A DNA stretch of 64,000 nucleotides from Ruminococcus champanellensis 18P13 = JCM 17042 (GTDB lineage Bacteria > Bacillota > Clostridia > Oscillospirales > Ruminococcaceae). A program made the position numbers and the translations under genes. A model generated the notes under the pieces. That model did not search any database. It was not told where the DNA came from and saw only the letters and a list, made by a program, of their open reading frames with translations. Below, piece after piece: positions 44,439 through 52,509 of the stretch (positions within the stretch are counted from its first letter, which is position 1; every line of letters starts with the position of its first letter). The stretch covers positions 2,142,113 to 2,206,112 of the forward strand of contig NC_021039.1 in NCBI RefSeq assembly GCF_000210095.1. Direction: 5' to 3'.

Positions 44439-45290
44439 TCACGGATACATACCGATATTTGCTGAAGTTGCGAATTCCTTTGCTGCACCGCCATCCACAT
44501 ATTCAAGCACGGCAGCATCGTACTGGAACTGGAAGTCGAATGCGGCAAAGCCGGAATTGTTGCTGATGCTGAAGGTCACATCCACTGTATCACCGGGCTT
44601 GCCTTCCACGGAATTGCAGGTAATCAGGAAAGAACTTGTGTCCGGAGCTTGATCCTTCTGTGCGCCGGCGTTTACACCAACATATCCCTTGGCAGTTTTG
44701 ATATCCTTAATGGTCACTGCATCATAGGTACAGAAGTCGGTGTGGGTGATGCTGATGGGATAATTGCCTGCCTGGGCACCTTCTTTGATCTTGAACCGGA
44801 AGGTCAAAAACTGACCATTGAAGGTGAAATCCCCCTGCTTGGTCAGATCCATCCACAATGCCTGTCTGGTCTCCAGCTTGGGTGTATTGGTGGAAGAACC
44901 GCTCTGTGTAGTGGTCACTGCCGGATTCGGATCACTCTGTGCCGGATTACCCGGATTGGTCTGTGCAGCAGTTGTAGCCGGCGGCACATAGGGAACTGTT
45001 GCCACATTGCCATTGGCATCCGTGGTAACAGCAAACACATTGCCGTTGGCATCGGTCACTGTGGTAACTGTGGTGTCGGTGTTGCCGCTGGGTGCAGCGG
45101 TGGTGGTTCCGGTGGAGGAACCCTTGGAATCGTCGATCAGAGTGATCTGCAAACCGGGCTGCAGAATGGCACTCAGTTCCGATTCCGTCAGACTTTCTGT
45201 CTTCCCGCCGGATTTGTTACAGCCGGCAAATGCAAATGCCAGAGCACCAACCAGAGCCAGTGCCAGAACCTTTTTACGATAGCTTTTCAT
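44439..45290 (-). CDS. Lipoprotein with a cohesin-like domain whose two halves are in swapped order
   Basis: 283 aa. Lipobox AFAGC (Cys ~23) anchors it outside. A Thr/Ser/Pro-rich linker (about 55-140) contains a short repeat (DANGNVFAVTTDANGNVATV). Residues ~145-208 (ALWMDLTKQGDFTFNGQFLT then FRFKIKEGAQAGNYPISIT) look like the C-terminal half of a cohesin. Residues ~222-283 (ITCNSVEGKPGDTVDVTFSI then SNNSGFAAFDFQFQYDAAVL) look like the N-terminal half, including the KPGDTV strand. So the order is reversed relative to known cohesins: a circular permutation, or two half domains. A terminator follows directly, so it is not a window or frame artefact. Possible dockerin receptor. Confidence 0.78.
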   Translation of the reverse strand: MKSYRKKVLALALVGALAFAFAGCNKSGGKTESLTESELSAILQPGLQITLIDDSKGSSTGTTTAAPSGNTDTTVTTVTDANGNVFAVTTDANGNVATVPYVPPATTAAQTNPGNPAQSDPNPAVTTTQSGSSTNTPKLETRQALWMDLTKQGDFTFNGQFLTFRFKIKEGAQAGNYPISITHTDFCTYDAVTIKDIKTAKGYVGVNAGAQKDQAPDTSSFLITCNSVEGKPGDTVDVTFSISNNSGFAAFDFQFQYDAAVLEYVDGGAAKEFATSANIGMYP

Positions 45291-45321
45291 TGTCCCGCTC
45301 CTTTAAAAAATTTCTCTCTTT

Positions 45322-45351
45322 ATTATACACATGTGTGAATGGCTTTGTCAA
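45322..45351 (-). promoter_or_regulatory. Promoter of the cohesin-like lipoprotein gene
   Basis: Minus strand TTGACA (45346-45351), 18-bp spacer, TATAAT (45322-45327). The spacer contains the palindrome ACACATGTGT. AAAGGAG lies before the ATG. Confidence 0.75.
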
Positions 45352-45366
45352 GTGTATTTTGCATTA

Positions 45367-47034
45367 TCACACAGTTTTCAGAATCATCCGGTTCACAGCG
45401 CTAAGCAGTGCATTGGTGGAAGAAACGATAATATCCGTGTGAATCCCCACGCCCCAGAACAGCTGTCCCTTTCTGTCCTGCAAGGATACATAGGACACCG
45501 CCTTGGATTTAGAGCTGACCTCCAGCGCATGCTCTGTGTAGCTTTTCAGAGTATAATCCAGATTCAGCGCATTCCTGACCGCATTGCTCACCGCATCCAG
45601 ACGACCGTTTCCGCTGGCAGCGACGGTTTCTATGCCTGTACCGGACTGGATGGTCACAATGGCGTCAATGCCATCCTTCTGGGCGTAATGAATGGCAGGC
45701 AGTGCAATGGGACTGGACAGATTCACATAGGTATCCTGGAAGATCCGGTAAACCTCCTCCGGCAACAGCTCCTTGTGGGCACGATCAGAAATACTCTTGA
45801 CATGATAGCCAAAGCCCTCACGCATACCATCCGGCAGCTTGATGCCATAGTAATGTTCCAGCAGGTAGCCAATGCCTCCTTTGCCGGACTGGCTGTTGAT
45901 GCGTATCACGTCTCCGTCGTAGGTTCTGCCGATATCCAGGGGGTCAATGGGCAGATAGGGCACATTCCAGGTGCTGTCCGGATGACTCTCCCGCCATTTC
46001 ATCCCCTTGGCAATGGCATCCTGGTGGGAGCCGCTGAACGCCGCAAACACCAGGGAGCCGCTGTAGGGCTGCCGTTCGTTAATGTGCATACCAGTGGCAT
46101 GCTCATAGATCCGGGTCATTTCCGGCAGATCATGAAAATCCAGTCCCGGATCCACTCCCTGTGCGTACATATTCAGGGCAATGGTCACGATATCCGCATT
46201 GCCGGTACGCTCTCCGTTCCCAAACAGGGTACCCTCCACCCGGTCTGCGCCAGCCAGCAGAGCAAGCTCGCTTTCTGCCACTGCACAGCCCCGGTCGTTG
46301 TGGGGATGCACCGACAAGATCACCCGCTCCCGGTTGTGGAGATGCCTGGACAGATACGCCACCTGATTGGCATATACATGGGGCATCGCACAGGACACCG
46401 TATCCGGCAGATTGATAATAACCGGCTGGTTGCAATCCTGCTGCCACACATCCAACACCGCATTGCAGATCTCCAGAGCAAAGTCCATTTCCGTGCCGGT
46501 AAAACTCTCCGGAGAGTACTCCAACCGGATATCGCTGCTGCATTTGTCCCGGTATTCCCTGCAAAGCATTGCTCCCTCCACTGCCAGAGCAATAATCTCC
46601 GGCTTATCCTTGTGGAATACCTGGGTACGCTGGGCAACAGAGGTGGAATTGTACAAATGCACAATGGCATGGGGTGCCCCTTGGATGGCTTCAAAAGTTC
46701 TGGCAATGATATGCTCCCGGGACTGGGTCAGCACCTGGATGGTCACATCCTCCGGAATCAGATGCTCCTCGATCAGCGTCCGGCAAAAGGCATATTCTGT
46801 TTCGGAGGCTGCCGGAAAGCCGATCTCGATCTCCCGGAACCCAGCCTGTACCAGCATCTGAAAGAATGTCAGCTTGTCCTTCAGATTCATAGGGGTGACC
46901 AGCGCCTGGTTCCCGTCCCGCAGATCCACACTGCACCACACCGGGGGATGATCAATATAGGTTTTTCTGAGCCACTGGAACTCCCCCTCCGGTGCGGGGA
47001 AGAACTGGCGGGTATACTTGCTGCTGTGTTTCAT
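45367..47034 (-). CDS. leuA: 2-isopropylmalate synthase
   Basis: 555 aa. DRE-TIM barrel: VDLRDGNQALVTPM (metal and acetyl-CoA site) and SVHPHNDRGCAVAESELA (HxH metal ligands). GSHQDAIAKG follows. The C-terminal ~130 residues form the LeuA allosteric domain (VTIQSGTGIETVAASGNGRLDAV). It condenses acetyl-CoA with 2-ketoisovalerate, the committed step to leucine. Length matches the longer LeuA branch. Controlled by the T-box leader at 47065-47330. ATG behind GGAGG. Confidence 0.96.
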   Translation of the reverse strand: MKHSSKYTRQFFPAPEGEFQWLRKTYIDHPPVWCSVDLRDGNQALVTPMNLKDKLTFFQMLVQAGFREIEIGFPAASETEYAFCRTLIEEHLIPEDVTIQVLTQSREHIIARTFEAIQGAPHAIVHLYNSTSVAQRTQVFHKDKPEIIALAVEGAMLCREYRDKCSSDIRLEYSPESFTGTEMDFALEICNAVLDVWQQDCNQPVIINLPDTVSCAMPHVYANQVAYLSRHLHNRERVILSVHPHNDRGCAVAESELALLAGADRVEGTLFGNGERTGNADIVTIALNMYAQGVDPGLDFHDLPEMTRIYEHATGMHINERQPYSGSLVFAAFSGSHQDAIAKGMKWRESHPDSTWNVPYLPIDPLDIGRTYDGDVIRINSQSGKGGIGYLLEHYYGIKLPDGMREGFGYHVKSISDRAHKELLPEEVYRIFQDTYVNLSSPIALPAIHYAQKDGIDAIVTIQSGTGIETVAASGNGRLDAVSNAVRNALNLDYTLKSYTEHALEVSSKSKAVSYVSLQDRKGQLFWGVGIHTDIIVSSTNALLSAVNRMILKTV

Positions 47035-47064
47035 ATGTCCTCCATTTGGCGTGATCCGGGGAAA

Positions 47065-47330
47065 TAAAAAAGCACTCCGCCTCTGATAAAAGAGGTGAAG
47101 CGCTGCTCCACGGTACCACTCTTTTTGACGGCATTGCCGCCCGCTTTCTGCTCTGTAACGGGAGCACCCGGAAACGCCTACTCACCACTGCTTCAGCGTC
47201 CCGCTCCGGGATGAGATGATTCTGCTGCTGCGCTGCCTTGCACCAACCGGCAGTTCTCTGCTGCATCGGACACAGAACCGGATTCCCTTCACTGCGTTTG
47301 TGCCGCAAATTCTATGCGGCTATTACTGAT
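47065..47330 (-). promoter_or_regulatory. T-box leader of leuA (leucine specifier CTC)
   Basis: Minus strand. Conserved T-box core GTGGTACCGTGG (T-box at 47117-47108) lies before a terminator stem AGCGCTTCACCTCT / AGAGGCGGAGTGCT followed by TTTTTTATTT (47065-47074). Upstream is a long stem I with GGTGCAAGGC (apical-loop motif) and, 3' of it, ATCTCATCC, in which CTC (47215-47213) sits at the specifier position. CTC is a leucine codon, agreeing with leuA. Uncharged tRNA-Leu would favour antitermination. The specifier assignment is by position only. Confidence 0.9.
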
Positions 47331-47331
47331 A

Positions 47332-47360
47332 ATGATACTACATTCTGCTGCATTTGTCAA
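47332..47360 (-). promoter_or_regulatory. Promoter of the T-box-leuA transcript
   Basis: Minus strand TTGACA (47355-47360), 17-bp spacer, TATCAT (47332-47337), immediately before the leader. Confidence 0.8.
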
Positions 47361-47498
47361 GCATCATTACACATTGACAAACCCGGATCTTTACTGCCTT
47401 GATTCTTTTCGCTTTTCTCTTTCCATACTATTGACTATGGTTCACTTCTATTATAATGTAATCCTGCAAAATGCATGCGGCTTTTTTCTTTGTTTGTA

Positions 47499-47527
47499 TT
47501 GACTATGCGCCTGTGACGGGGTATAAT
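47499..47527 (+). promoter_or_regulatory. Promoter of the thyX gene cluster
   Basis: TTGACT (47499-47504), 17-bp spacer, TATAAT (47522-47527). A second TTGACTATG ... TATAATGTA pair about 70 bp upstream, with a 15-bp spacer, may be a weaker tandem promoter. Confidence 0.75.
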
Positions 47528-47564
47528 ATAAGTGTATGTATATTAATAGAAGGGCGGCAGATAA

Positions 47565-48332
47565 ATGCAAGTTACATTGATCGGCTACACGCCGACACCG
47601 GAAAGAATGATTGCCGCAGCTGCAAAGCTGTGCTATTCGGACAGCAGTGCAGCAGACCTGCTGGAGGGTCTGGATCAGGAAAAAACCAATCACTTTATGG
47701 AGATGCTCACCAACATTGGACACGAGTCCCCCATTGAGCATGCTTCCTTTACTTTTGCTATCGAGGGGGTATCCCGCAGTCTTCTGGCGCAGATCACCCG
47801 GCATCGGATCGCATCCTTTTCCGTCCAGAGTCAGCGGTATGTGAAAAAGTCCAATTTTGTGTACATTACACCTCCTGCCATTGCAGAGGATGCAGGAACA
47901 CAGGCGGTGTTTGAGGAAGCTATGACTCATGCGTTTGCCGCATACAATCAGCTGGCTGATCAGCTGGAGCAGCGATATATGCAGGCACATTTACAGGCTG
48001 GTATGAACGAAAAGGCGGCACGCTCCAAGGCAGAAAAACGTGCCATTGAGGACGCACGGTTCGTGCTGCCCAATGCCTGTGAAACCAAGATGGTGGTGAC
48101 CATGAATGCCCGGAGTCTGTATCACTTTTTCCGGCTTCGCTGCTGCCGCCGTGCCCAGTGGGAGATCCGGGCGCTTGCCATGGAAATGCTCCGGCTGTGC
48201 TGTGAAGCGGCTCCGGTGCTGTTTGCAAATGCAGGCCCTGCATGCTGCTCCGGCGCTTGTCCGGAGGGGAAAATGAGCTGCGGCGCAGCGGAGGAAGTCC
48301 GCCGCCAGGTGGAGGAACTGCGTCATGCATAA
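47565..48332 (+). CDS. thyX: Flavin-dependent thymidylate synthase
   Basis: 255 aa. The ThyX motif RHRIASFSVQSQRYV (RHRxxSxxxxSxR type, about 78-92) binds dUMP and FAD. EHASFTFAIEGVSRSLLAQI precedes it and FFRLRCCRRAQWEIRALAME closes the site. It makes dTMP from dUMP with methylene-THF and NADPH, leaving THF. The next gene, a thymidylate-kinase-like protein, overlaps by 8 bp, and a folate enzyme is further along the same run, a coherent dTMP/folate context. A Cys-rich C-terminal tail (CCSGACPEGKMSCG) is odd and could bind metal. Confidence 0.96.
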   Translation: MQVTLIGYTPTPERMIAAAAKLCYSDSSAADLLEGLDQEKTNHFMEMLTNIGHESPIEHASFTFAIEGVSRSLLAQITRHRIASFSVQSQRYVKKSNFVYITPPAIAEDAGTQAVFEEAMTHAFAAYNQLADQLEQRYMQAHLQAGMNEKAARSKAEKRAIEDARFVLPNACETKMVVTMNARSLYHFFRLRCCRRAQWEIRALAMEMLRLCCEAAPVLFANAGPACCSGACPEGKMSCGAAEEVRRQVEELRHA

Positions 48333-49029
48333 GCCGGGCAAATTGATCGTGCTGGACGGTCTGGATGGCTGTGGAAAGTCCACACAGTTTCAATTGCTTT
48401 CCCAGCGCATGGAACAGGCGGGGATTCCGGTGCTGCCCATCAGCTTTCCGGATTATGACCATCCCTCCTCTGCGTTGGTCAAGCTGTATTTAAACGGAGA
48501 GATCAGTCCCCATGCCGGAGATGTAAACGCTTATGCAGCATCCAGCTTTTATGCGGTGGATCGGTACGCCAGTTATAAGCGCTGTTGGGAGCAGCCCTAT
48601 CAGCAGGGTACAACCATTCTCGCAAGCCGGTATGTGACCTCCAACGCCATTCATCAGATGAGTAAGCTGCCCCGGCAGGAATGGGATGACTATCTGGAAT
48701 GGCTGTCAGCTTACGAGTACGATAAGCTGGAGCTGCCCCGGCCGGATCTGGTTCTGTTTCTGGATATGCCGGTGTCGGCAGCACAGAAGCTGTTGTGTGA
48801 CAGATACGGGGGAGACGAAACAAAGAAGGACATTCACGAATCCGATGTGGCATATATGGAGCGGTGCCGGGATGCGGCACTGTATGCGGCGCAACAGCAG
48901 GGCTGGCAGGTGATCCCCTGTAGCCGGGATGCACAGCCTCTGACAGTGGAGGAAATCGGAGACCGGGTCTGGAAGGTGGTTTGTGAACAAACAGATGTTA
49001 CAGTTTCATCCGATTCAACTGGAGGATAA
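48325..49029 (+). CDS. tmk: Thymidylate kinase-like protein
   Basis: 234 aa, a little longer than a typical Tmk (~210). P-loop LDGLDGCGKSTQF (about 9-21), RYASYKR near 75, and ILASRYVTSNAIHQM with the DR(Y/H)-type motif replaced by SRY. The lid region has CDRYGGDETKKDIHE. It probably phosphorylates dTMP to dTDP. It overlaps thyX by 8 bp and the next gene by 47 bp. An alternative is another deoxynucleoside-monophosphate kinase. Confidence 0.85.
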   Translation: MHKPGKLIVLDGLDGCGKSTQFQLLSQRMEQAGIPVLPISFPDYDHPSSALVKLYLNGEISPHAGDVNAYAASSFYAVDRYASYKRCWEQPYQQGTTILASRYVTSNAIHQMSKLPRQEWDDYLEWLSAYEYDKLELPRPDLVLFLDMPVSAAQKLLCDRYGGDETKKDIHESDVAYMERCRDAALYAAQQQGWQVIPCSRDAQPLTVEEIGDRVWKVVCEQTDVTVSSDSTGG

Positions 49030-49909
49030 AAAATGGATCGATCCGCTGCTGGCGGCATCGGACAATATGGGCGGCAGCTACAGCTTTGCCAATAATCTGG
49101 CGTGGCAGCGGCTTGGAAACAGTGAGGTATGCTCCTGGGGCGGCTTTTATCTGAACAAGCAGAAAACAGCGGAGCGGATCTCCTTCTTGTTCCCGGCTGG
49201 TAAAGGGGATCTTGCGGCGGTGTTGCGAACGCTGATGGACTATGCCAATCTGCGGGGCAGACCCTTGATTCTGTTCGGCGCATCCGCCCAGGCTGCCGCA
49301 TTTGTACAGCAGCAGTTTCCCGGACGCTTTTCCGTAACGGCTGACCGGGATGATTTCGATTATATTTACCGGCTGGAGGATCTTCGCACGCTGGCAGGCA
49401 GAAAATACCACCAAAAGCGGAACCATCTGAAGAAGTTTCAGGCGTACCCCTTTACCTATGCGCCTTTGACAGAAGCGGATTATGAGGACTGCATCCGGCT
49501 TAGTGCCGAATGCTACCTGCAAAAGAACGGGATTGCTGAATATACCGGGCAGGTGGAGCAGCTTGCCATCCACACCTTTTTCATGAATTTCCGTGCGCTT
49601 GGTCTGATGGGTGGTACGCTCCGGGTGGATGGAAAGCTGGTTGCCTTTACAGTAGGGGAGCGGATCAACAGCAACACCCTGTGTGTCCACATTGAAAAGG
49701 GGGACATTGCCTACGAAGGGGTGTACCCGGCGATCAATTACTATTTTGTCAACCATGTGGAGGATCCGGCAATTGCATTTGTGAACCGGGAGGAAGATAT
49801 GGGGCTGCCGGGACTGCGTAAGTCCAAGCTCTCCTATCACCCGGTGATGCTGCTGGAGAAATATCAGCTTGTCCAGACGGACTTTCAGAAAGAAGGAAAA
49901 TCATTATGA
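48983..49909 (+). CDS. DUF2156 (phosphatidylglycerol lysyltransferase C-domain-like) protein
   Basis: 308 aa from GTG 48983, preceded by GGAAGGTGG; ATG 48995 is the alternative. Two GNAT-like halves: FANNLAWQRLGNSEVCSWGG early and HQKRNHLKKFQAYPFTYAPL in the middle, as in DUF2156 proteins. The membrane flippase domain of MprF is absent. The fold transfers aminoacyl groups from tRNA in relatives, but the substrate here is unknown. Overlaps tmk by 47 bp and DJ-1 by 4 bp (ATGA). Confidence 0.85.
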   Translation: MNKQMLQFHPIQLEDKKWIDPLLAASDNMGGSYSFANNLAWQRLGNSEVCSWGGFYLNKQKTAERISFLFPAGKGDLAAVLRTLMDYANLRGRPLILFGASAQAAAFVQQQFPGRFSVTADRDDFDYIYRLEDLRTLAGRKYHQKRNHLKKFQAYPFTYAPLTEADYEDCIRLSAECYLQKNGIAEYTGQVEQLAIHTFFMNFRALGLMGGTLRVDGKLVAFTVGERINSNTLCVHIEKGDIAYEGVYPAINYYFVNHVEDPAIAFVNREEDMGLPGLRKSKLSYHPVMLLEKYQLVQTDFQKEGKSL

Positions 49910-50448
49910 TCTATGTATTTCTTGCAAACGGCTTTGAGGAAATGGAGGCTATGGCGCCTATCGACTGTCTGCGCCGTGCAGGCAAGCAGGTTGTGACCGT
50001 AGCAGTGGGCGGTGCGGCAATCCGCAGCTCACACGGTATGCATGTGATCCCGGATCTGACAGAGCAGGAGATTACACTGGATGAGAGCCTGGAGATGATC
50101 GTGCTGCCGGGAGGCATGCCGGGTACGCTGAATCTGGAAAACTCGGAGCAGGTACAGAAAGCCATCGCCTATTGTGCAGCCCATGACAAATGGATCGCCG
50201 CCATCTGTGCTGCTCCTTCTATTCTGGGGCATCTGGGCATGCTGGATGGGAAGAATGCCACATGCTTTGAAGGCTTTGAGGCGCAGCTGAAGGGTGCCAA
50301 CGTAACCGGAGAACCGGTATGCGTGGACGGGAGGATCATTACCGCCCGGGGCGCCGGTGTGGCATTGCAGTTCGGACTGAAGCTGACCCAGCTGCTGTGC
50401 GGAGATGCGGCTTATAAAAAGCTGCACGACTCCATGCTGTGTGAATGA
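49906..50448 (+). CDS. DJ-1/PfpI family protein
   Basis: 180 aa. YVFLANGFEEMEAMAPIDCL at the start (conserved Glu), nucleophile-elbow Cys in WIAAICAAPSILGHLG (about 103), and ITARGAGVALQFGLKL near the end, all as in the DJ-1 subfamily (YajL/ThiJ type). Proposed activities include deglycation and glyoxalase; not assignable here. ATGA overlap upstream, and the cyclo-ligase ATG overlaps its stop. Confidence 0.92.
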   Translation: MIYVFLANGFEEMEAMAPIDCLRRAGKQVVTVAVGGAAIRSSHGMHVIPDLTEQEITLDESLEMIVLPGGMPGTLNLENSEQVQKAIAYCAAHDKWIAAICAAPSILGHLGMLDGKNATCFEGFEAQLKGANVTGEPVCVDGRIITARGAGVALQFGLKLTQLLCGDAAYKKLHDSMLCE

Positions 50449-51038
50449 TGGATGCAAAACGAGAACTGCGGCAGAGGATGCTGCAAATGCGGCGACAACT
50501 GGATCCGGTACAGAAAGCCCGGATGGATGCCCGGATCGCCCGGCAACTGACGGAATTACCTGCGTTTTTCCAGGCGGAGGAGCTACTGCTGTATGCAGCA
50601 ACGGAAATCGAGGTGGACACCCGGGAGATTCTTCGGGTCGCATCGGAACTTGGAAAGCGGATTTATTTTCCCTGCTGTCAGGTAGCGCAGCATGCCATGC
50701 GCTTTTATCAGGCATCATCCTTTGAGGAAATGAGGGTATCCCACTATGGCATCCTTGAGCCTGCTGCACAGCCGGATGCAGAATGGATGGGGCACAGCAG
50801 AACCCTTTGCATTGTACCGGCACTGGCTGTGGATCGCCGGGGTATGCGGCTTGGATACGGGGGCGGATATTACGATCGGTTCCTTGCCCGGCATCCCTTG
50901 GTTCAGACCATCGGGCTTTGCTACACCGCCGGTCTGGTAGACTCAGTGCCCACAGAAGCATATGACATTCCGCTGGGAATGATACTTACAGAAACGACGT
51001 TGGAGGTTTGTAATGGAGGAGCATCGGAATCAATCTGA
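50445..51038 (+). CDS. 5-formyltetrahydrofolate cyclo-ligase
   Basis: 197 aa. N-terminal DAKRELRQRMLQMRRQLDP, central VPALAVDRRGMRLGYGGGYY then DRFLAR (the ATP/substrate loop), C-terminal VPTEAYDIPLGMILTETT. It turns 5-formyl-THF into methenyl-THF using ATP, recovering folate. It overlaps DJ-1 by 4 bp and mltG by 26 bp. Shares a folate theme with thyX at the head of the cluster. Confidence 0.95.
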   Translation: MMDAKRELRQRMLQMRRQLDPVQKARMDARIARQLTELPAFFQAEELLLYAATEIEVDTREILRVASELGKRIYFPCCQVAQHAMRFYQASSFEEMRVSHYGILEPAAQPDAEWMGHSRTLCIVPALAVDRRGMRLGYGGGYYDRFLARHPLVQTIGLCYTAGLVDSVPTEAYDIPLGMILTETTLEVCNGGASESI

Positions 51039-52509
51039 TACAGACGCATTGTTGGAAGAACTGCTGCGGGAAACAGAGGAGCATGCGCCTGCGGAACCGG
51101 ATCAGCCACCTGTCCCGGAGGAGCCGGGGGAATGCCCGGCAGAGCCTGTTTCGGATCCTGAGCCGGAGCCGGAATCTGATATGGAAAAGACCCAGTCCTT
51201 TCAGTCTGTGAAACATGTTCAGGAGGAGCATGCCGGAGCGAAGCAGGAAAAGCATGCACCGGAGCATCCCCGAAAGCGTCCTGCTGCAAACAGCGCAAAG
51301 GGGAAGCAGCCTAAACAGTCGCACCCTTCCGCAAAACATGGCAGGGAGCATGCACAGGGGAAAAAGCGGCGGCGGACAAATCTGCCCTTTGTACTGGTGT
51401 GGACAACGATCGTAGTCGCCATTTCTGTGGTGCTTTCCGTTGGACTGCTTGCCATCGGCAAGGATATGTACGCAGTGGACAAGGATACGACGGAAAAGAT
51501 CATCAATGTGCCGGAAAATGCCACCACCGATCAGATTGCCCAGATGCTGTACGAGGAGGATATTATCCGGATCCCGAGAATGTATCGGCTGGTATCCAAG
51601 CTGAACGGCTCGGACGGCAAGTATGTTGCCGGGGAGCATGTGGTCAGTGCCAGCATGTCCTATGAGACCCTGACCTCCACTCTGACCAAGCCGGTGAAGG
51701 CGGAAACCGTCCGAGTCACCTTCCCGGAGGGTATTACCATGCTGGATGCGGCAAAGCTTCTGGAAGAAAACAAGGTCTGCGAAGCCAGCCGGTTCATTTA
51801 CTTCTTCAACATTGCGGATTACAACTACGATATTTTCAAAAAGATGCCCAAGTCCAGCGATCTGAAATTCTATCAGCACGAGGGGTATCTGTTCCCGGAT
51901 ACCTATGAGTTCTATGTGGGCATGGATCCGGAGCTTGTATGTCAGAAGATCTTTATGCGTACCAATGAGATCATTTCAGAGGGCAAGCTGGAGGATCTGG
52001 ATATGACCTATTACGAGCGTATGGAGGAGTTGGACATTTCTCTGGATGAGCTGATGACTCTGGCGTCCATGATCCAGCGGGAGGCTTCCAGTGTTTCTTC
52101 TATGAAGCTGGTTTCCTCTGTGTTCTGGAACCGTCTGAATGATGCAGAAACCTTCCCGCGGCTCCAGTCCGATCCTACCAGCAAGTATGTGGAGGATGTG
52201 ATCAAGCCCAACATTTCTGTTGCCAATGATGCCATCTATGAGGCATACGATACTTATAAATGTATCGGTCTGCCCGCAGGTGCCATTTGCAATCCGGGCC
52301 GGGATGCCATTGAAGCGGCACTGGATCCGACGGACAGTGCATTCTATTACTTCTGTGCGGATACGGAAACCGGCGAAATCTATTACGCAAAGACCGATGC
52401 GGAGCATGAGGCAAATCTGGAAGCCATCAGAAATCACACAAAGCCCAGCGATAATCTGGACGCTGAGGCGGGACAGGAGAGACCGGATGAGGACGATGAT
52501 GCAGAATAA
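51013..52509 (+). CDS. mltG: Endolytic murein transglycosylase (YceG-like)
   Basis: 498 aa. A long acidic/basic cytoplasmic N-terminus (1-125, Pro/Glu-rich then Lys/His-rich), one membrane helix (about 128-152, FVLVWTTIVVAISVVLSVGL), then a LysM-like domain and the YceG catalytic domain. Catalytic Glu is in LASMIQREASSVSSMKLVSS; FPRLQSDPTSKY and IGLPAGAICNPGRDAIEAAL follow. It cleaves nascent glycan strands and sets their length. The N-terminal tail is longer than in E. coli MltG but common in Clostridia. Confidence 0.95.
   Translation: MEEHRNQSDTDALLEELLRETEEHAPAEPDQPPVPEEPGECPAEPVSDPEPEPESDMEKTQSFQSVKHVQEEHAGAKQEKHAPEHPRKRPAANSAKGKQPKQSHPSAKHGREHAQGKKRRRTNLPFVLVWTTIVVAISVVLSVGLLAIGKDMYAVDKDTTEKIINVPENATTDQIAQMLYEEDIIRIPRMYRLVSKLNGSDGKYVAGEHVVSASMSYETLTSTLTKPVKAETVRVTFPEGITMLDAAKLLEENKVCEASRFIYFFNIADYNYDIFKKMPKSSDLKFYQHEGYLFPDTYEFYVGMDPELVCQKIFMRTNEIISEGKLEDLDMTYYERMEELDISLDELMTLASMIQREASSVSSMKLVSSVFWNRLNDAETFPRLQSDPTSKYVEDVIKPNISVANDAIYEAYDTYKCIGLPAGAICNPGRDAIEAALDPTDSAFYYFCADTETGEIYYAKTDAEHEANLEAIRNHTKPSDNLDAEAGQERPDEDDDAE

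Noticed and set aside
45331-47067. 578-codon open frame on the plus strand
   Set aside because: Antisense to leuA, which has all catalytic motifs and a T-box leader.
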